64,000 nt of DNA from Haloarcula sp. CBA1129 (GTDB taxonomy: Archaea > Halobacteriota > Halobacteria > Halobacteriales > Haloarculaceae). This document shows, piece by piece, positions 47,242 through 55,917 of the stretch. Every line of letters begins with the position of its first letter. The stretch's first letter is position 1. The DNA lies in assembly GCF_008729015.1 (NCBI RefSeq), contig NZ_RKSM01000001.1, positions 2,418,001 through 2,482,000 of the forward strand. The letters are read 5' to 3'. Both the position numbers and the translations under genes were made by a program. The notes below the pieces were generated by a model. The model was given only the letters and a program-made list of their open reading frames with translations. It was not told where the DNA came from and made no database searches.

Positions 47242-48714
47242 TCAGTCTCTCGCGTGCAGGTCACGCAGGCGGACGCGCTCTGGCACGCGGTCGAGCGCCG
47301 TCACCGGCCAGTCGTCGTGGACCAGCGTGAAGGACACGTCGGGATGGAGTTCGACCAGTCGCTGGACGCCTGCCGCTGCGGCTTCGTAGGCCGCTCTGTC
47401 GGTCCGGTCCGGGACCTCGGCGGTCAACGGATAGGTGTCGGCGAGTTCGCGTGGATACGGACCGAACGGGGGCAGGACACCCCAGCTCTCGTCGTACTGT
47501 GCGCTGGAGCTGCCTTCGGTCAGCAAGACGTCGTCGCCCTCGACCGGAAGCCGTTCGAGTCGGTCCTGATGCCGGCGGACTTCGGGCCGGCGAGCGCTCT
47601 CATTCGAAGTGTAAAAGAAGGCGTCTTTCGAGACGGGGTCCGTTCGTTCGAGTTGCGCGGCGTGGTCAAGCAGCGCGCGGTAGCCGTCGAGCATCGCTGG
47701 GTGGCCGCGTGTGCGGTTGTCGACCAGTTCCATGAGGTTGCCCGAGCGAATCGCCTGCTTGACCGTCCGGATTTCGCCGTAGGTGACGTGGAGGTTGTGC
47801 CGGGCGAGCAGTTCCTCGCGCTGGTCGGCGTCCATTCCGTCGAGTTCCGCCGGCGTGTGGTCGGTACAGACGGGACAGTGACACGGGAAGTAGGTCAGTT
47901 CGTCGAGCAGTTCCGTCCCCTGCACCGTGAGATAGCGGTCGTCGCGGGCGTACAGTGCGTACGCCGCCGAGTCGAACAGGTCACAACCCAGCGCCGCCGC
48001 CATCGCGAACATCATCGGATGGCCCGCGCCGAACAGGTGGACCGGGCCGACCTCCCCCAGCCCGCGCTTGCAGGCCGCGACGACGTCGGCGAGGTCGGCG
48101 TAGCGGTACTCGTTCATCAGCGGGACGACGGCCCCCAGCGGGAACACGTCCAGCCCGGTGGTGACGGCGTCCGCGGCGGCGCGCTCTCGCAGGTCTGGAT
48201 AGGTCGACCCCTGGACCGGCGCGCTGACGAGCATCTCGCCGGTGTCGACAGTCGTGGCGTGTTCGAGTCGCTCCTGGGTCGTTTTGAGTTCCTCGGTCGC
48301 CCGTTCGCGGTCTACGTCCGGCGGCGTCGGAATGTCAACAGGTGTGCCGATGTCGGAGCCAATCTCGTGCTGGAACTCCAGTATCTCCTCGGTGGTCACG
48401 TCGATGTCGCCGTACTCGGCGAGTTGGAACGAGCCGGAATCGGTCATGATGGCCCCGTCGAACCCGAGCAGGTCATGGAGGCCCTGTTCCAGCACCGGCT
48501 CGCGGAGGTCATCAGAGCCGTGCAGGATGTAGCTGTTCGTGATGAGTATCTCCGCACCGAACTCCGACGCCAGCGTCGACGGCGCGACCGTCTGGACGTG
48601 GGGATTGACCACGGGCAGGATAGTCGGCGTCTCGACGGTGACGCCGGCCCGCGGCACGGTCAGCTCGCCCAGCCGGCCCGCTGCGTCGTACTGGCGGACC
48701 TCGAAATTCGTCAT
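47242..48714 (-). CDS. tgtA: Archaeosine tRNA-guanine transglycosylase
   Basis: TgtA swaps guanine 15 of tRNA for preQ0, before ArcS and RaSEA act. The 490-residue protein has catalytic Asp92 (MTDSGSFQ), the nucleophile region GCDLFDSA (243-250) and zinc site C278-x-C280-x2-C283. It is shorter than versions with a full PUA domain, which in this organism may be supplied by ArcS. It follows a small RHH-like gene and a NUDIX gene, with gaps of about 43 nt, on the same strand. Confidence 0.93.
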   Translation of the reverse strand: MTNFEVRQYDAAGRLGELTVPRAGVTVETPTILPVVNPHVQTVAPSTLASEFGAEILITNSYILHGSDDLREPVLEQGLHDLLGFDGAIMTDSGSFQLAEYGDIDVTTEEILEFQHEIGSDIGTPVDIPTPPDVDRERATEELKTTQERLEHATTVDTGEMLVSAPVQGSTYPDLRERAAADAVTTGLDVFPLGAVVPLMNEYRYADLADVVAACKRGLGEVGPVHLFGAGHPMMFAMAAALGCDLFDSAAYALYARDDRYLTVQGTELLDELTYFPCHCPVCTDHTPAELDGMDADQREELLARHNLHVTYGEIRTVKQAIRSGNLMELVDNRTRGHPAMLDGYRALLDHAAQLERTDPVSKDAFFYTSNESARRPEVRRHQDRLERLPVEGDDVLLTEGSSSAQYDESWGVLPPFGPYPRELADTYPLTAEVPDRTDRAAYEAAAAGVQRLVELHPDVSFTLVHDDWPVTALDRVPERVRLRDLHARD

Positions 48715-48756
48715 TACACCCCGTCGTCGGCCAGCGCGCCTAAGAGTTGTGTTCCC

Positions 48757-49014
48757 CTATTCGTCGGGTCGCTCCGGCCCGCCGGGGACCAGTTTTCGCT
48801 CGGGCCGATAGACGGTTCCGGATTCCTCGTCGGCGACGTACGCCTGTGTGGTCCGAAACATGTCGACCACCTCGCCGCGGGACCCGTAGGCGTCCTCGAC
48901 GAGCCGTTCGAGCAACTCCGCCCGCGAAATCGGTTGACCGGTCCGGCGGCGGACGGCGGCACGCAGTTTGTCCAGCCGACGTTCCGTCTGTTCGTCGAGT
49001 GGTATCGAGCCCAT
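48757..49014 (-). CDS. Small ribbon-helix-helix-like protein
   Basis: An 85-residue protein whose first half resembles a ribbon-helix-helix DNA-binding fold (SIPLDEQTERRLDKLRAAV, then ISRAELLERLVEDAYG). The C-terminal 35 residues are unusual, with no clear fold. It lies between the NUDIX gene and tgtA on the same strand. A DNA-binding role is inferred from the fold only. Confidence 0.65.
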   Translation of the reverse strand: MGSIPLDEQTERRLDKLRAAVRRRTGQPISRAELLERLVEDAYGSRGEVVDMFRTTQAYVADEESGTVYRPERKLVPGGPERPDE

Positions 49015-49058
49015 ATGTTATACGATACCACCCCACAGGGTTTCAAGCTATCGTCGGG

Positions 49059-49604
49059 TTATCGCTCGAACAGGGCATAGTACATGATACCTACGGCAGA
49101 CCGACTGTCACGGAGTGCCCCGTCGCGTACCGACTGGACCAGCGAATCGAAGTCGGCGGTGTCGACTCGGATCGATTCGTTGTGGTCGAGGTTCTGGTCG
49201 CTCGTCGCCTCGCAGTCCCGCGCGACGTAGTAGTGGAACACGTAGTCGGTGTTACCGTTGGCCGGTTCACCCGTGTAGAGATGGTCGAGGGTGCCGGCTT
49301 CGTAGCCCGTCTCCTCGCGGAGTTCGCGGGCGGCGGCGGCCCTTGGGTCGTCGTCCTCCGACTCCATCGTCCCAGCCGGCAGGCCGCGATTGACTCGCCG
49401 AACCGGCTGTCGCCATTCCTCGATAACGACCACGTCGCCGTCGGCGGTGAACGGGAGTATGATGACGCTCTCGCCGTGTTGTACGTAATCAAACGCCTCC
49501 TCAGTTCCGTCGGGAAGGCGCACGTCCTCGCGGACGACATCGAACCCCGGACAGGCGTAGGCGGTTTCGGCACCGAGCGTTTCCCAGATGAGTTCCTCGT
49601 CCAT
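49059..49604 (-). CDS. NUDIX hydrolase
   Basis: The 181-residue protein has a full Nudix box, starting GTMESEDDDPRAAAAREL and continuing with REETGY (the REUxEExGU core). EEWRQPVRRVNRGLPAGT before it is the ADP-ribose pyrophosphatase-type signature, so ADP-ribose or another nucleoside diphosphate sugar is a likely substrate. ATG 49604 was chosen because the longer upstream frame adds unrelated sequence. Confidence 0.88.
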   Translation of the reverse strand: MDEELIWETLGAETAYACPGFDVVREDVRLPDGTEEAFDYVQHGESVIILPFTADGDVVVIEEWRQPVRRVNRGLPAGTMESEDDDPRAAAARELREETGYEAGTLDHLYTGEPANGNTDYVFHYYVARDCEATSDQNLDHNESIRVDTADFDSLVQSVRDGALRDSRSAVGIMYYALFER

Positions 49605-49697
49605 ACCGGTCGTGTGACCCCGACGGGCAAAACCGGCACGGGTCCACGTAAATGCAGATACCAGACCGAGACGACGTGTCGTGTACGTGACAGCGGG

Positions 49698-50096
49698 ATG
49701 GTGATTTCGAGTATCGTTCTCCTGCTCGGCGTCGTATTGTTCGTCCTCCCGGTCCCCGGCACGCTCATCGCTGGTGGTCTGGTGCTCGTGGCCGGCGGAC
49801 TGGCTCGGTGGTTCGGGCTCTGGGACGGAGGTCGGCGATACGGAGCTACAGTTTATCGGCGGCCTGTGCCTGCTCGACCCGACGGTCCGCCTGTTCGAGA
49901 CGCTTACGGGCCGCGTTCGATAACGGGTCCGAGAGGGCGTCGCTTGCCGCCTCGATACGGGCCGCAACGCGCTGGAGTCGGTCGGCGACAGCTTGGAGTT
50001 GCTTGTCGGCGTTCCCGCGGTCGCCGGCCTCGGCGCGTTCTGTCGCTCGTCTCGCGGCCTCGACGACGGCGGCGAGTGCCCGTTCGAGGCCCTTGA
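49698..50096 (+). CDS. Possible small two-helix membrane protein, doubtful 3' end
   Basis: ATG 49698 opens two hydrophobic segments (VISSIVLLLGVVLFVLPV and GTLIAGGLVLVAGGLA), convincing as a membrane hairpin. The frame then runs antisense into the end of the Vps62-like gene until 50096, where it becomes Arg-rich and loses coding character. Either the protein truly overlaps, or a sequence error or mutation hides an earlier stop near 49850. Confidence 0.3.
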   Translation: MVISSIVLLLGVVLFVLPVPGTLIAGGLVLVAGGLARWFGLWDGGRRYGATVYRRPVPARPDGPPVRDAYGPRSITGPRGRRLPPRYGPQRAGVGRRQLGVACRRSRGRRPRRVLSLVSRPRRRRRVPVRGP

Positions 50097-51954
50097 TAGC
50101 GTTCTCGGAGCCACCGCGACTCCCGGAGGTCTCGTCATCGTCGACATCGGTGCCACCGTCAGCTTCCATCTGCGCAAGTACCGACTGGCGCGTCTCCTCG
50201 GCGATGTCGGCGAGGAACGACGCCAGTGAGGCTTTGCCGGTCCGGGGCTCCTCTATTCGAGCGGCGACGTCCGCGGCGGGGTCCGGATTGACACGGAACG
50301 CGCCGACCTCGTCGTCACTGTCCCGAACCTCGGTTGTGTATGCGCCGCCGCCGTGGACGTAGACGGCGTCGGGTTCCGAGAGCGGTGCGTCGTACAGCCG
50401 GCCGGCGAAGTCGTCCTCGACGGCGAGGTCCGTCAGGTCGCTGTCGGCCCCCGTCGGGTCGACTTCGAGGCGCGTCGCGTTCTCCCGGGCGACAAGTGGG
50501 ACTTCCCCGTCGACGCCCGCTCTGGTCGGCCCGTCAGCTGTCTCCGAATCTGGCACAGACACCGTTTCGCTGTGTGGCGCGACGCCGGCCCCGTTGACGG
50601 TAAAGCGGTGGTCGCCCGCGGGCACGTCCTGAACGACGGCCAGTCCCGCGAAGGTGGGGACAGCCTCGGGGTCGCTCTCCAACAGGGCGACCGATTCGAC
50701 GGTGGTGTCCTCGGTCGTGATTCCGTCGCCCTCGGGCGCGTCGTCGTTCGAGACGGCTTCGGAAAGGCTGGCGACGAGGGTCCGTATCTCCGCCGGTGCG
50801 CCGATGGCGTCGTAGCGCTCGGCCAGCGCCGCCCGGTGGTTCAGCTCGGAGATGTCCGCGGCGGGGTTCTCGTACCGCGGCTGGTTCCACGGCGCGCCTG
50901 TCGTCGTGATGTGGCCCGCGACGGCGTCCTCGACGAACTCGGGCACGGCGAACTCGAAGCTCAATTGCGGCCCGGTGAAATCGGCGATGTGTTCCAGTTC
51001 GCTGCTCGGCACGAGGTCGTATTCGATGTCCGGGTCGGCCTCGCCCCGGTCGGTGTGCTGGAAGACGAGCCCCGTCTCTCTCGTCGGCAGGTCCGACGGT
51101 GGTCGGCTGAGACTGTCGAACGAGCGGATGGTGAGCGACTCGGGGATGAGGTCCTTGCGGCTGACCGACGGCAGCCGCTCGTGTTCGTACAGCGGCGCGC
51201 CCTCGTACTCTGGGACGAGATAGGGGAGCCGCGAGCCCTCGTCGCGCGGAAGGCCGTAGGCGACCGGAATCTCAGCGAGGTCCTCGATGGTCTCGACAGC
51301 GCTGTTCGTGATGTCCGCGAACCGCTCGCCCTCCGGCAGCCGGGTGAACCGGTCGCGGACGTCATTGACCGACAGGGCGCTGGAGTGCGAGCCAAGTTCC
51401 GAAAGGATGCGTGGTACCATCTCCGGGTCAGGATCGAGGAACTCGTTGTTGGGCACCTTCCGGGAGTGCGAACTGGCGACGTACAGCTGTGGGTCGTCCG
51501 TCTCCGTGTCGACGAACACGTGCAGGACCTCCCAGTCGTGCCAGTGGAAGTTTGTCGTGAACTGGTCGAACGCCGAGTAGAACCAGAACTGGACGACGGC
51601 CAGTGGTGAGTTCTCGTACTCGACGACGTGGTAGAACGTTGTCGGGTCCGGCGGCTCCCCGTCAGTCATCCGCTCGTGATACCCGTCGAACGCGTCGAAT
51701 CCGTCAACGACGGTCTCGCCGTCCTGCTCGCTGGTGTAGGGGCGCGGGTCCGTCGGAAACCACGGTTCCGCCTCGTCGAAGTACAGCGTCGGCGCGAACC
51801 GGCGTGCGAGTTCCGCGGCCCGCTCGCCCTCAACTGTCGAGGCCGCGTCGTCGCTCCCGCCCTCGAACGCCGAACAGCCGGCAACAGACGCGAGGCCGGC
51901 CCCGGCGACCGTCTGCAGGACCGCGCGACGAGACACCGCGTCCCGATCAGTCAT
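49846..51954 (-). CDS. Vps62-like secreted lipoprotein with C-terminal coiled coil
   Basis: The 702-residue protein has a Tat signal (SRRAVLQ, residues 8-14) and lipobox VAGC (Cys27). The main domain (about 45-440) has RFAPTLYFDEAEPWFPTD and HWHDWEVLHVFVD (137-149), features of Vps62-like proteins found in fungi and some prokaryotes. The C-terminal 100 residues are Ala/Glu/Arg-rich and probably a coiled coil (KGLERALAAVVEAARRATE). ATG 51954 begins the signal. Function is unknown; it probably sits on the outer face of the membrane. Confidence 0.72.
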   Translation of the reverse strand: MTDRDAVSRRAVLQTVAGAGLASVAGCSAFEGGSDDAASTVEGERAAELARRFAPTLYFDEAEPWFPTDPRPYTSEQDGETVVDGFDAFDGYHERMTDGEPPDPTTFYHVVEYENSPLAVVQFWFYSAFDQFTTNFHWHDWEVLHVFVDTETDDPQLYVASSHSRKVPNNEFLDPDPEMVPRILSELGSHSSALSVNDVRDRFTRLPEGERFADITNSAVETIEDLAEIPVAYGLPRDEGSRLPYLVPEYEGAPLYEHERLPSVSRKDLIPESLTIRSFDSLSRPPSDLPTRETGLVFQHTDRGEADPDIEYDLVPSSELEHIADFTGPQLSFEFAVPEFVEDAVAGHITTTGAPWNQPRYENPAADISELNHRAALAERYDAIGAPAEIRTLVASLSEAVSNDDAPEGDGITTEDTTVESVALLESDPEAVPTFAGLAVVQDVPAGDHRFTVNGAGVAPHSETVSVPDSETADGPTRAGVDGEVPLVARENATRLEVDPTGADSDLTDLAVEDDFAGRLYDAPLSEPDAVYVHGGGAYTTEVRDSDDEVGAFRVNPDPAADVAARIEEPRTGKASLASFLADIAEETRQSVLAQMEADGGTDVDDDETSGSRGGSENAIKGLERALAAVVEAARRATERAEAGDRGNADKQLQAVADRLQRVAARIEAASDALSDPLSNAARKRLEQADRRVEQAQAADKL

Positions 51955-52081
51955 CGATACCTCGTCGCGTCGGTACGTCGTCGGACAGCGCGACCTGTCG
52001 CTATCGCCGAACCCAATAATCCCATACACCATCCAGCGAATCGCCGATAAAAACCCTTCTGGCAGTCCCCGCGGTGTCCCG

Positions 52082-52678
52082 TCAGTACTGCTCGAACCCG
52101 GCCGTGTCCAGATAGTTGTGTGCGACCGTGATCGAGTGGTCAGCATGGAGCGCCTTCGGCCCCAGCGAGACGCGCTCGTCCGCACGTTCTGCGATGAGCG
52201 CCGCTTCCTCGTCCCGGAAGTCGTGATGGTCCGACAGGATGAACACCGGGTCCGACGGCGGTGCAACGTCGACGACGGGGTCGCCGTCCTCGTGCAGTTG
52301 GACGACGGTTCCCCGACGTGCCACGTCGTCGAGTGTCCCTTCGAATCCCCGTCGTGTGAGCGACACGCCCGGCGAGGTTTCGACCGGGATGTGCCCGATA
52401 GCTTCCTCGCGCTCTTCCAAGGCCTTCCGTATCAGTGCCGCCGTGGACCGCTCGTCCGGATTCAGCCGGCGGAGGTCGCTCCCCTCGAACGTGACAGTGT
52501 ACTCGTCAGCCAGAATCAGGTGGACCCGCACGTCCTCGCGGATGGCGTGACTCAGAAAGAACGCGCTGGTGACACATCGACAGAGCACATCGAGCCGGCC
52601 GGCAGCGCCGGCCAGATCGTCGAGGGAAAACTCCGGCGTCGTCGGGGCGTCGTGGCCGATGATGACGAACTGGCGCAT
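52082..52678 (-). CDS. trmY: tRNA pseudouridine-54 N1-methyltransferase
   Basis: The 198-residue SPOUT methyltransferase methylates pseudouridine 54 of tRNA, giving m1-psi54, common in archaea. It has the N-terminal MRQFVIIGHDAPTTPEF and the trefoil-knot end FILSDHHDF...SLGPKALHADHSITVAHNYLD. Length and start (ATG 52678) agree with the family. It is upstream of the Vps62-like gene on the same strand and diverges from the orphan lipoprotein gene. Confidence 0.92.
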   Translation of the reverse strand: MRQFVIIGHDAPTTPEFSLDDLAGAAGRLDVLCRCVTSAFFLSHAIREDVRVHLILADEYTVTFEGSDLRRLNPDERSTAALIRKALEEREEAIGHIPVETSPGVSLTRRGFEGTLDDVARRGTVVQLHEDGDPVVDVAPPSDPVFILSDHHDFRDEEAALIAERADERVSLGPKALHADHSITVAHNYLDTAGFEQY

Positions 52679-52775
52679 ACTGAGTCGTCACCCCACGGCG
52701 ATTTACGTCCGTCGACTGCTGTTCGAGTGCCGACCGCAAAGGACGCTACAAGCGCCGTCTGAGCGTCCAGAAAGG

Positions 52776-52781
52776 GTTTAT
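52776..52781 (+). promoter_or_regulatory. Candidate TATA box for the lipoprotein at 52805
   Basis: GTTTAT is centred about 26 nt before the ATG at 52805, consistent with a leaderless transcript. Confidence 0.45.
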
Positions 52782-52804
52782 CCGGAGCGGCGAATTGCTC
52801 GGTC

Positions 52805-54325
52805 ATGCGCAGACGTGCCCTCCTCGCGTCAGTCCCGGGTGTGCTGGCCGGGCTCGCCGGCTGTTCAGTCGGTACTCTCGGCTCCGACGAGTCCGACGAG
52901 GTAACACCCGTTCCGCGTCCGGATCAGTCACCGTCCGCCGCGACCGACAGCGGGACAGAGACACCGACAGCTACCGGCGATCCGCCCAAACCAGCGGAGC
53001 CGACGACCGTCATCGAACTTGAGACGGGGCCACGGACCTACGCCCTCAGCACCCCGGGGTTCCACACCGACGACAGGGCGCGAGTCGCGCTCTGGTTCGA
53101 CCAGACGGCGACAGCCGACCATCCGGCCACGCTTCGCGGCTGGCTCCAGAACGGAAACGAGTTCGAGAATACGTTTCGGATCGGTGGGATTCCGGGAATC
53201 GGACAACCATATAGCCGTCAGCCAGACGGCTACGACCACGAAGCCCGCCTCCATCTCGCACCCACGGACAACAACGAACTCGCTGAAGAAGTCCCCTCGC
53301 TCGGCCGAACGGACGAGGGGTACTGGCGCGTCGACGACGTCGGCCCGTGGATGCCAGAAACGCACCGGCTAAATCCCAGTGAATGGGTCCAACTGGAGTA
53401 CGCACTCGTCGGCGAGCCGGGTCTGTCCGGTCGTCCCACCGGGACCTACGAGTTCCGTGGCGGGGACAGGTCCCTCTCGGTCACCGTCTGGGACACGCAA
53501 AGCCCCGGCCCCGAGACGGAGTCCCGATTCGCTAGCCGCTCGCTCCCGGCGTTTCCCGGCGACGGCAGCGTCCAGTGGTTCCACGACGCAACGAAAACGA
53601 CCCCAGCCTTCGTTCGACCCACGACCGAACGCGCGGAACTGGACACCCAGCTCGGCTTCGAGATGGTCAACAACAGCCACAAGCGACTGCAATGTGGCCA
53701 CTGGGACCTCTACAAACTCGTCGACAGCGAGTGGTTCCACATCGCGCCGACGGGCCACACCGCCGACTGTCGACTTCTGGTTCCGGGCGGCCGGGAGCAG
53801 TGGGGACTCCGAGCGTTCAACGGACAGGCTGTCGGTTGTGGTACCGGCGACTGCCATTGCGACGGCCTCACACAGGGCTACCTCGGCGGCGGCGAATACG
53901 CCGTCGTTGCCGGCTACGGACACGCGACCAAGGAGAGCGCTGCCCTAGTTGAGCTAGTCGGTGACAGCGTGCCAGTGACGCCGACCGACGACGTGTCGAC
54001 AGCGCGTGACGGCGGTACTGTCACGGTGACGACTGGACGATACGGTGACGATGAGCGCACGGCCGACGCGACGTTTACACTGACGCGCGCCGACAGCGCA
54101 GACGAGCGGGTTATCGCCGAACAGGTGATGGCGAGCGGTAGGTTCGCCACGTACGACGGCGGACTCCGCAACGCTCTCCCGTTCCTGTCCGCTGATGTGC
54201 GCCACGTTGTCGTCGAGACCGACGAAGAGGCCGTGGACGGCGTCCTCGGCTACGATTCGAACAGTCGGCGGTTCCGGTTCCGCGGGCAGGCCTATCAGGT
54301 ATCTCGCGGCCAGACTAGCGACTGA
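52805..54325 (+). CDS. Orphan secreted lipoprotein, unknown function
   Basis: The 506-residue protein starts MRRRALLASVPGVLAGLAGC, with an Arg-rich Tat-type signal and lipidated Cys20. A Thr/Pro/Asp-rich linker (30-70) precedes a beta-rich domain without a known motif; five further Cys residues cluster in LQCGHWDL, ADCRLL and GCGTGDCHCDG (about 298-355), unusual for a haloarchaeal exported protein and suggestive of disulfides or metal binding. It is expressed alone, ending near tRNA-Pro on the opposite strand. Confidence 0.75.
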   Translation: MRRRALLASVPGVLAGLAGCSVGTLGSDESDEVTPVPRPDQSPSAATDSGTETPTATGDPPKPAEPTTVIELETGPRTYALSTPGFHTDDRARVALWFDQTATADHPATLRGWLQNGNEFENTFRIGGIPGIGQPYSRQPDGYDHEARLHLAPTDNNELAEEVPSLGRTDEGYWRVDDVGPWMPETHRLNPSEWVQLEYALVGEPGLSGRPTGTYEFRGGDRSLSVTVWDTQSPGPETESRFASRSLPAFPGDGSVQWFHDATKTTPAFVRPTTERAELDTQLGFEMVNNSHKRLQCGHWDLYKLVDSEWFHIAPTGHTADCRLLVPGGREQWGLRAFNGQAVGCGTGDCHCDGLTQGYLGGGEYAVVAGYGHATKESAALVELVGDSVPVTPTDDVSTARDGGTVTVTTGRYGDDERTADATFTLTRADSADERVIAEQVMASGRFATYDGGLRNALPFLSADVRHVVVETDEEAVDGVLGYDSNSRRFRFRGQAYQVSRGQTSD

Positions 54326-54376
54326 GGGGGCCGGGGAGGACAGATATGTCTCTCCTCAGTAATTGTGGTGGAAAAG

Positions 54377-54449
54377 TGGGCCGGCGCGAATTCGAATCGC
54401 GGTTACGGCCACCCGAAGGCCGAAGGATACCAGGCTACCCCACCGGCCC
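54377..54449 (-). tRNA. tRNA-Pro (CGG)
   Basis: A 73-nt tRNA on the minus strand. Acceptor GGGCCGG (from 54449) pairs with CCGGCCC, discriminator A at 54377. The anticodon loop reads TTCGGGT with anticodon CGG (plus-strand 54413-54415), closed by stem CGGCC/GGCCG, and the T-loop is ATTCGAAT-like. No intron and no encoded CCA. Confidence 0.93.
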
Positions 54450-54742
54450 GTGCGATAGCAAATAATAGGAGGATAGGGTCGGTTTTAACGGTTGCGAAAC
54501 AGCGAGAAGCGGATAGGTTTGACTGTGGGGCGGACGCGGGCAGAGTGAACCCGCAGGGCCCCACTCAGAGAGAAACTAGTACGCACAGTGTCGTTCAGAA
54601 TGTACAAATCATACGATAGCAGGCCATCAGTTGTTGTGTTAGCTGTGAGTGCTGACTCATGAAGTCCGATGCAGTACAAGACGAGCACGTAGCTGAACAG
54701 AAGATTTATCACGGATCGCAGTTACTCACTATCTGAGTAACT
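54450..54742. other. Intergenic region before the glycan cluster
   Basis: No credible gene is seen. Base composition is lower in GC than the flanks. Its right end holds a TATA-like box and a 9-5-9 inverted repeat directly before the gene at 54743. Confidence 0.55.
54703..54742 (+). promoter_or_regulatory. Promoter with palindromic operator, glycan cluster
   Basis: TATA-like ATTTATC (54704-54710) predicts transcription from about 54733. AGTTACTCA (54720-54728) and TGAGTAACT (54734-54742) form a perfect 9-bp inverted repeat with a 5-nt spacer, ending at the base before the ATG. It would cover the transcription start and is well placed as a repressor site. Confidence 0.55.
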
Positions 54743-55915
54743 ATGACGATCCTCATCACTGGCGGCGACGGCTACGTCGGGTGGCCGGCCGCCCTGCGAA
54801 TCGCGGACCGAACGGACGACCGAGTGCTACTCGTCGACAACTTCGCCCGACGGGAGTGGGTCGAGGACGTCGGCGCGACGAGTGCGACACCGGTCGCAAG
54901 CATCGACGAACGCCTCGACGCGGCCCGCGAGGTCCACGGCCTGACGAACCTCTCCTTTGTCGAGGGTGACCTCGCCGAGAAGTCCTTCGTGGACGAACTG
55001 CTGGCGGTCCACGAGCCGGAAGTCGTCGTTCACACCGCCGCCCAGCCCTCCGCCCCGTACTCCCAGATCAACGGCGAGCGGGCGAACTACACTCAGCACA
55101 ACAACCTGCAGGCGACGCGGAACCTCCTGTGGGGCCTCGAAGAACACGACCTCACCCACACCCACTTCGTCGAGACGACGACGACGGGCGTCTACGGCGC
55201 GCCTGAGTTCCCCATCCCCGAGGGCGGTGCGACGATGGAAAACCAAGACGAGCGCGACGACGTGCCGTTCCCCAACATGGGCGGGAGCTGGTACCACGCG
55301 ACGAAGGGCTTCGACGCACAGAACATGCGGCTGGCCCACACGCAGTTCGACATCCCGATCTCGGACGTGCGGACGGCCATCGTTTACGGGACCGAGACCG
55401 AGGAGACCCGCGCGGACGACCGGCTCAAGACCCGCTTCGACTTCGACTACTACTTCGGCACGGTCACACACCGCTTCTGTGCACAGGCTGTCGCGGGCTA
55501 CCCAGTCACCGTCTACGGCAAGGGCGAGCAGCGCAAGCCGTTCATTTCGCTTGAGGACGCCGTCGAAGGACTGGCCGAGGTGGCCCTGACCGACCCCGAC
55601 GAGCGCCCCGAGGGACTGACGGTGTACAATCAGGTTACGCGCGCCATCAGCATCGTCGAGATCGCCGAGACGATTGCAGACGTGGGCAGCGAGTTCGACC
55701 TCGACGTGGCTGTCGAGCACTTCGAAAACCCCCGCGACGAGGACGAGACCCACAAGATGGAGATCGAAAACGACCGCTACGCCGACCTCATCGGTGGCCA
55801 GTCACAGTCCTTCGAGGACGGCGTCGCCGACATCTTCGAGACGCTGACCCGCTACGCCGACACCATCGAAGCCCACGAGGACCGCTTCCTGCCGGGCGTT
55901 CTGAGCGAGGACTGA
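54743..55915 (+). CDS. UDP-sulfoquinovose synthase homologue (SQD1/Agl3-like SDR)
   Basis: The 390-residue extended SDR has GGDGYVGWPAAL (Rossmann, 7-18), QPSAPYSQI (101-109) with THHN-like YTQHNN, and the active-site YHATK (184-188). PSAPYS and the YHxxK...D pattern are those of SQD1, which makes UDP-sulfoquinovose from UDP-glucose and sulfite. Sulfoquinovose has been reported in Haloarcula hispanica S-layer N-glycans, so a role in a sulfonated sugar for glycoprotein or glycolipid is likely. First gene of a tightly packed operon. Confidence 0.85.
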   Translation: MTILITGGDGYVGWPAALRIADRTDDRVLLVDNFARREWVEDVGATSATPVASIDERLDAAREVHGLTNLSFVEGDLAEKSFVDELLAVHEPEVVVHTAAQPSAPYSQINGERANYTQHNNLQATRNLLWGLEEHDLTHTHFVETTTTGVYGAPEFPIPEGGATMENQDERDDVPFPNMGGSWYHATKGFDAQNMRLAHTQFDIPISDVRTAIVYGTETEETRADDRLKTRFDFDYYFGTVTHRFCAQAVAGYPVTVYGKGEQRKPFISLEDAVEGLAEVALTDPDERPEGLTVYNQVTRAISIVEIAETIADVGSEFDLDVAVEHFENPRDEDETHKMEIENDRYADLIGGQSQSFEDGVADIFETLTRYADTIEAHEDRFLPGVLSED

Positions 55916-55917
55916 CG

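Noticed and set aside
47236-49080. Plus-strand open frame of 614 codons
   Set aside because: It is antisense to tgtA and the small RHH-like gene. The minus-strand frame has clear TgtA motifs; this one has none.
50353-51609. Plus-strand frame of 418 codons
   Set aside because: It is antisense to the Vps62-like lipoprotein gene and has no recognisable domain.
54485-54712. Minus-strand small frame of 75 codons after tRNA-Pro
   Set aside because: No homology-like pattern, atypical non-acidic composition and no promoter; it is in the lower-GC spacer.
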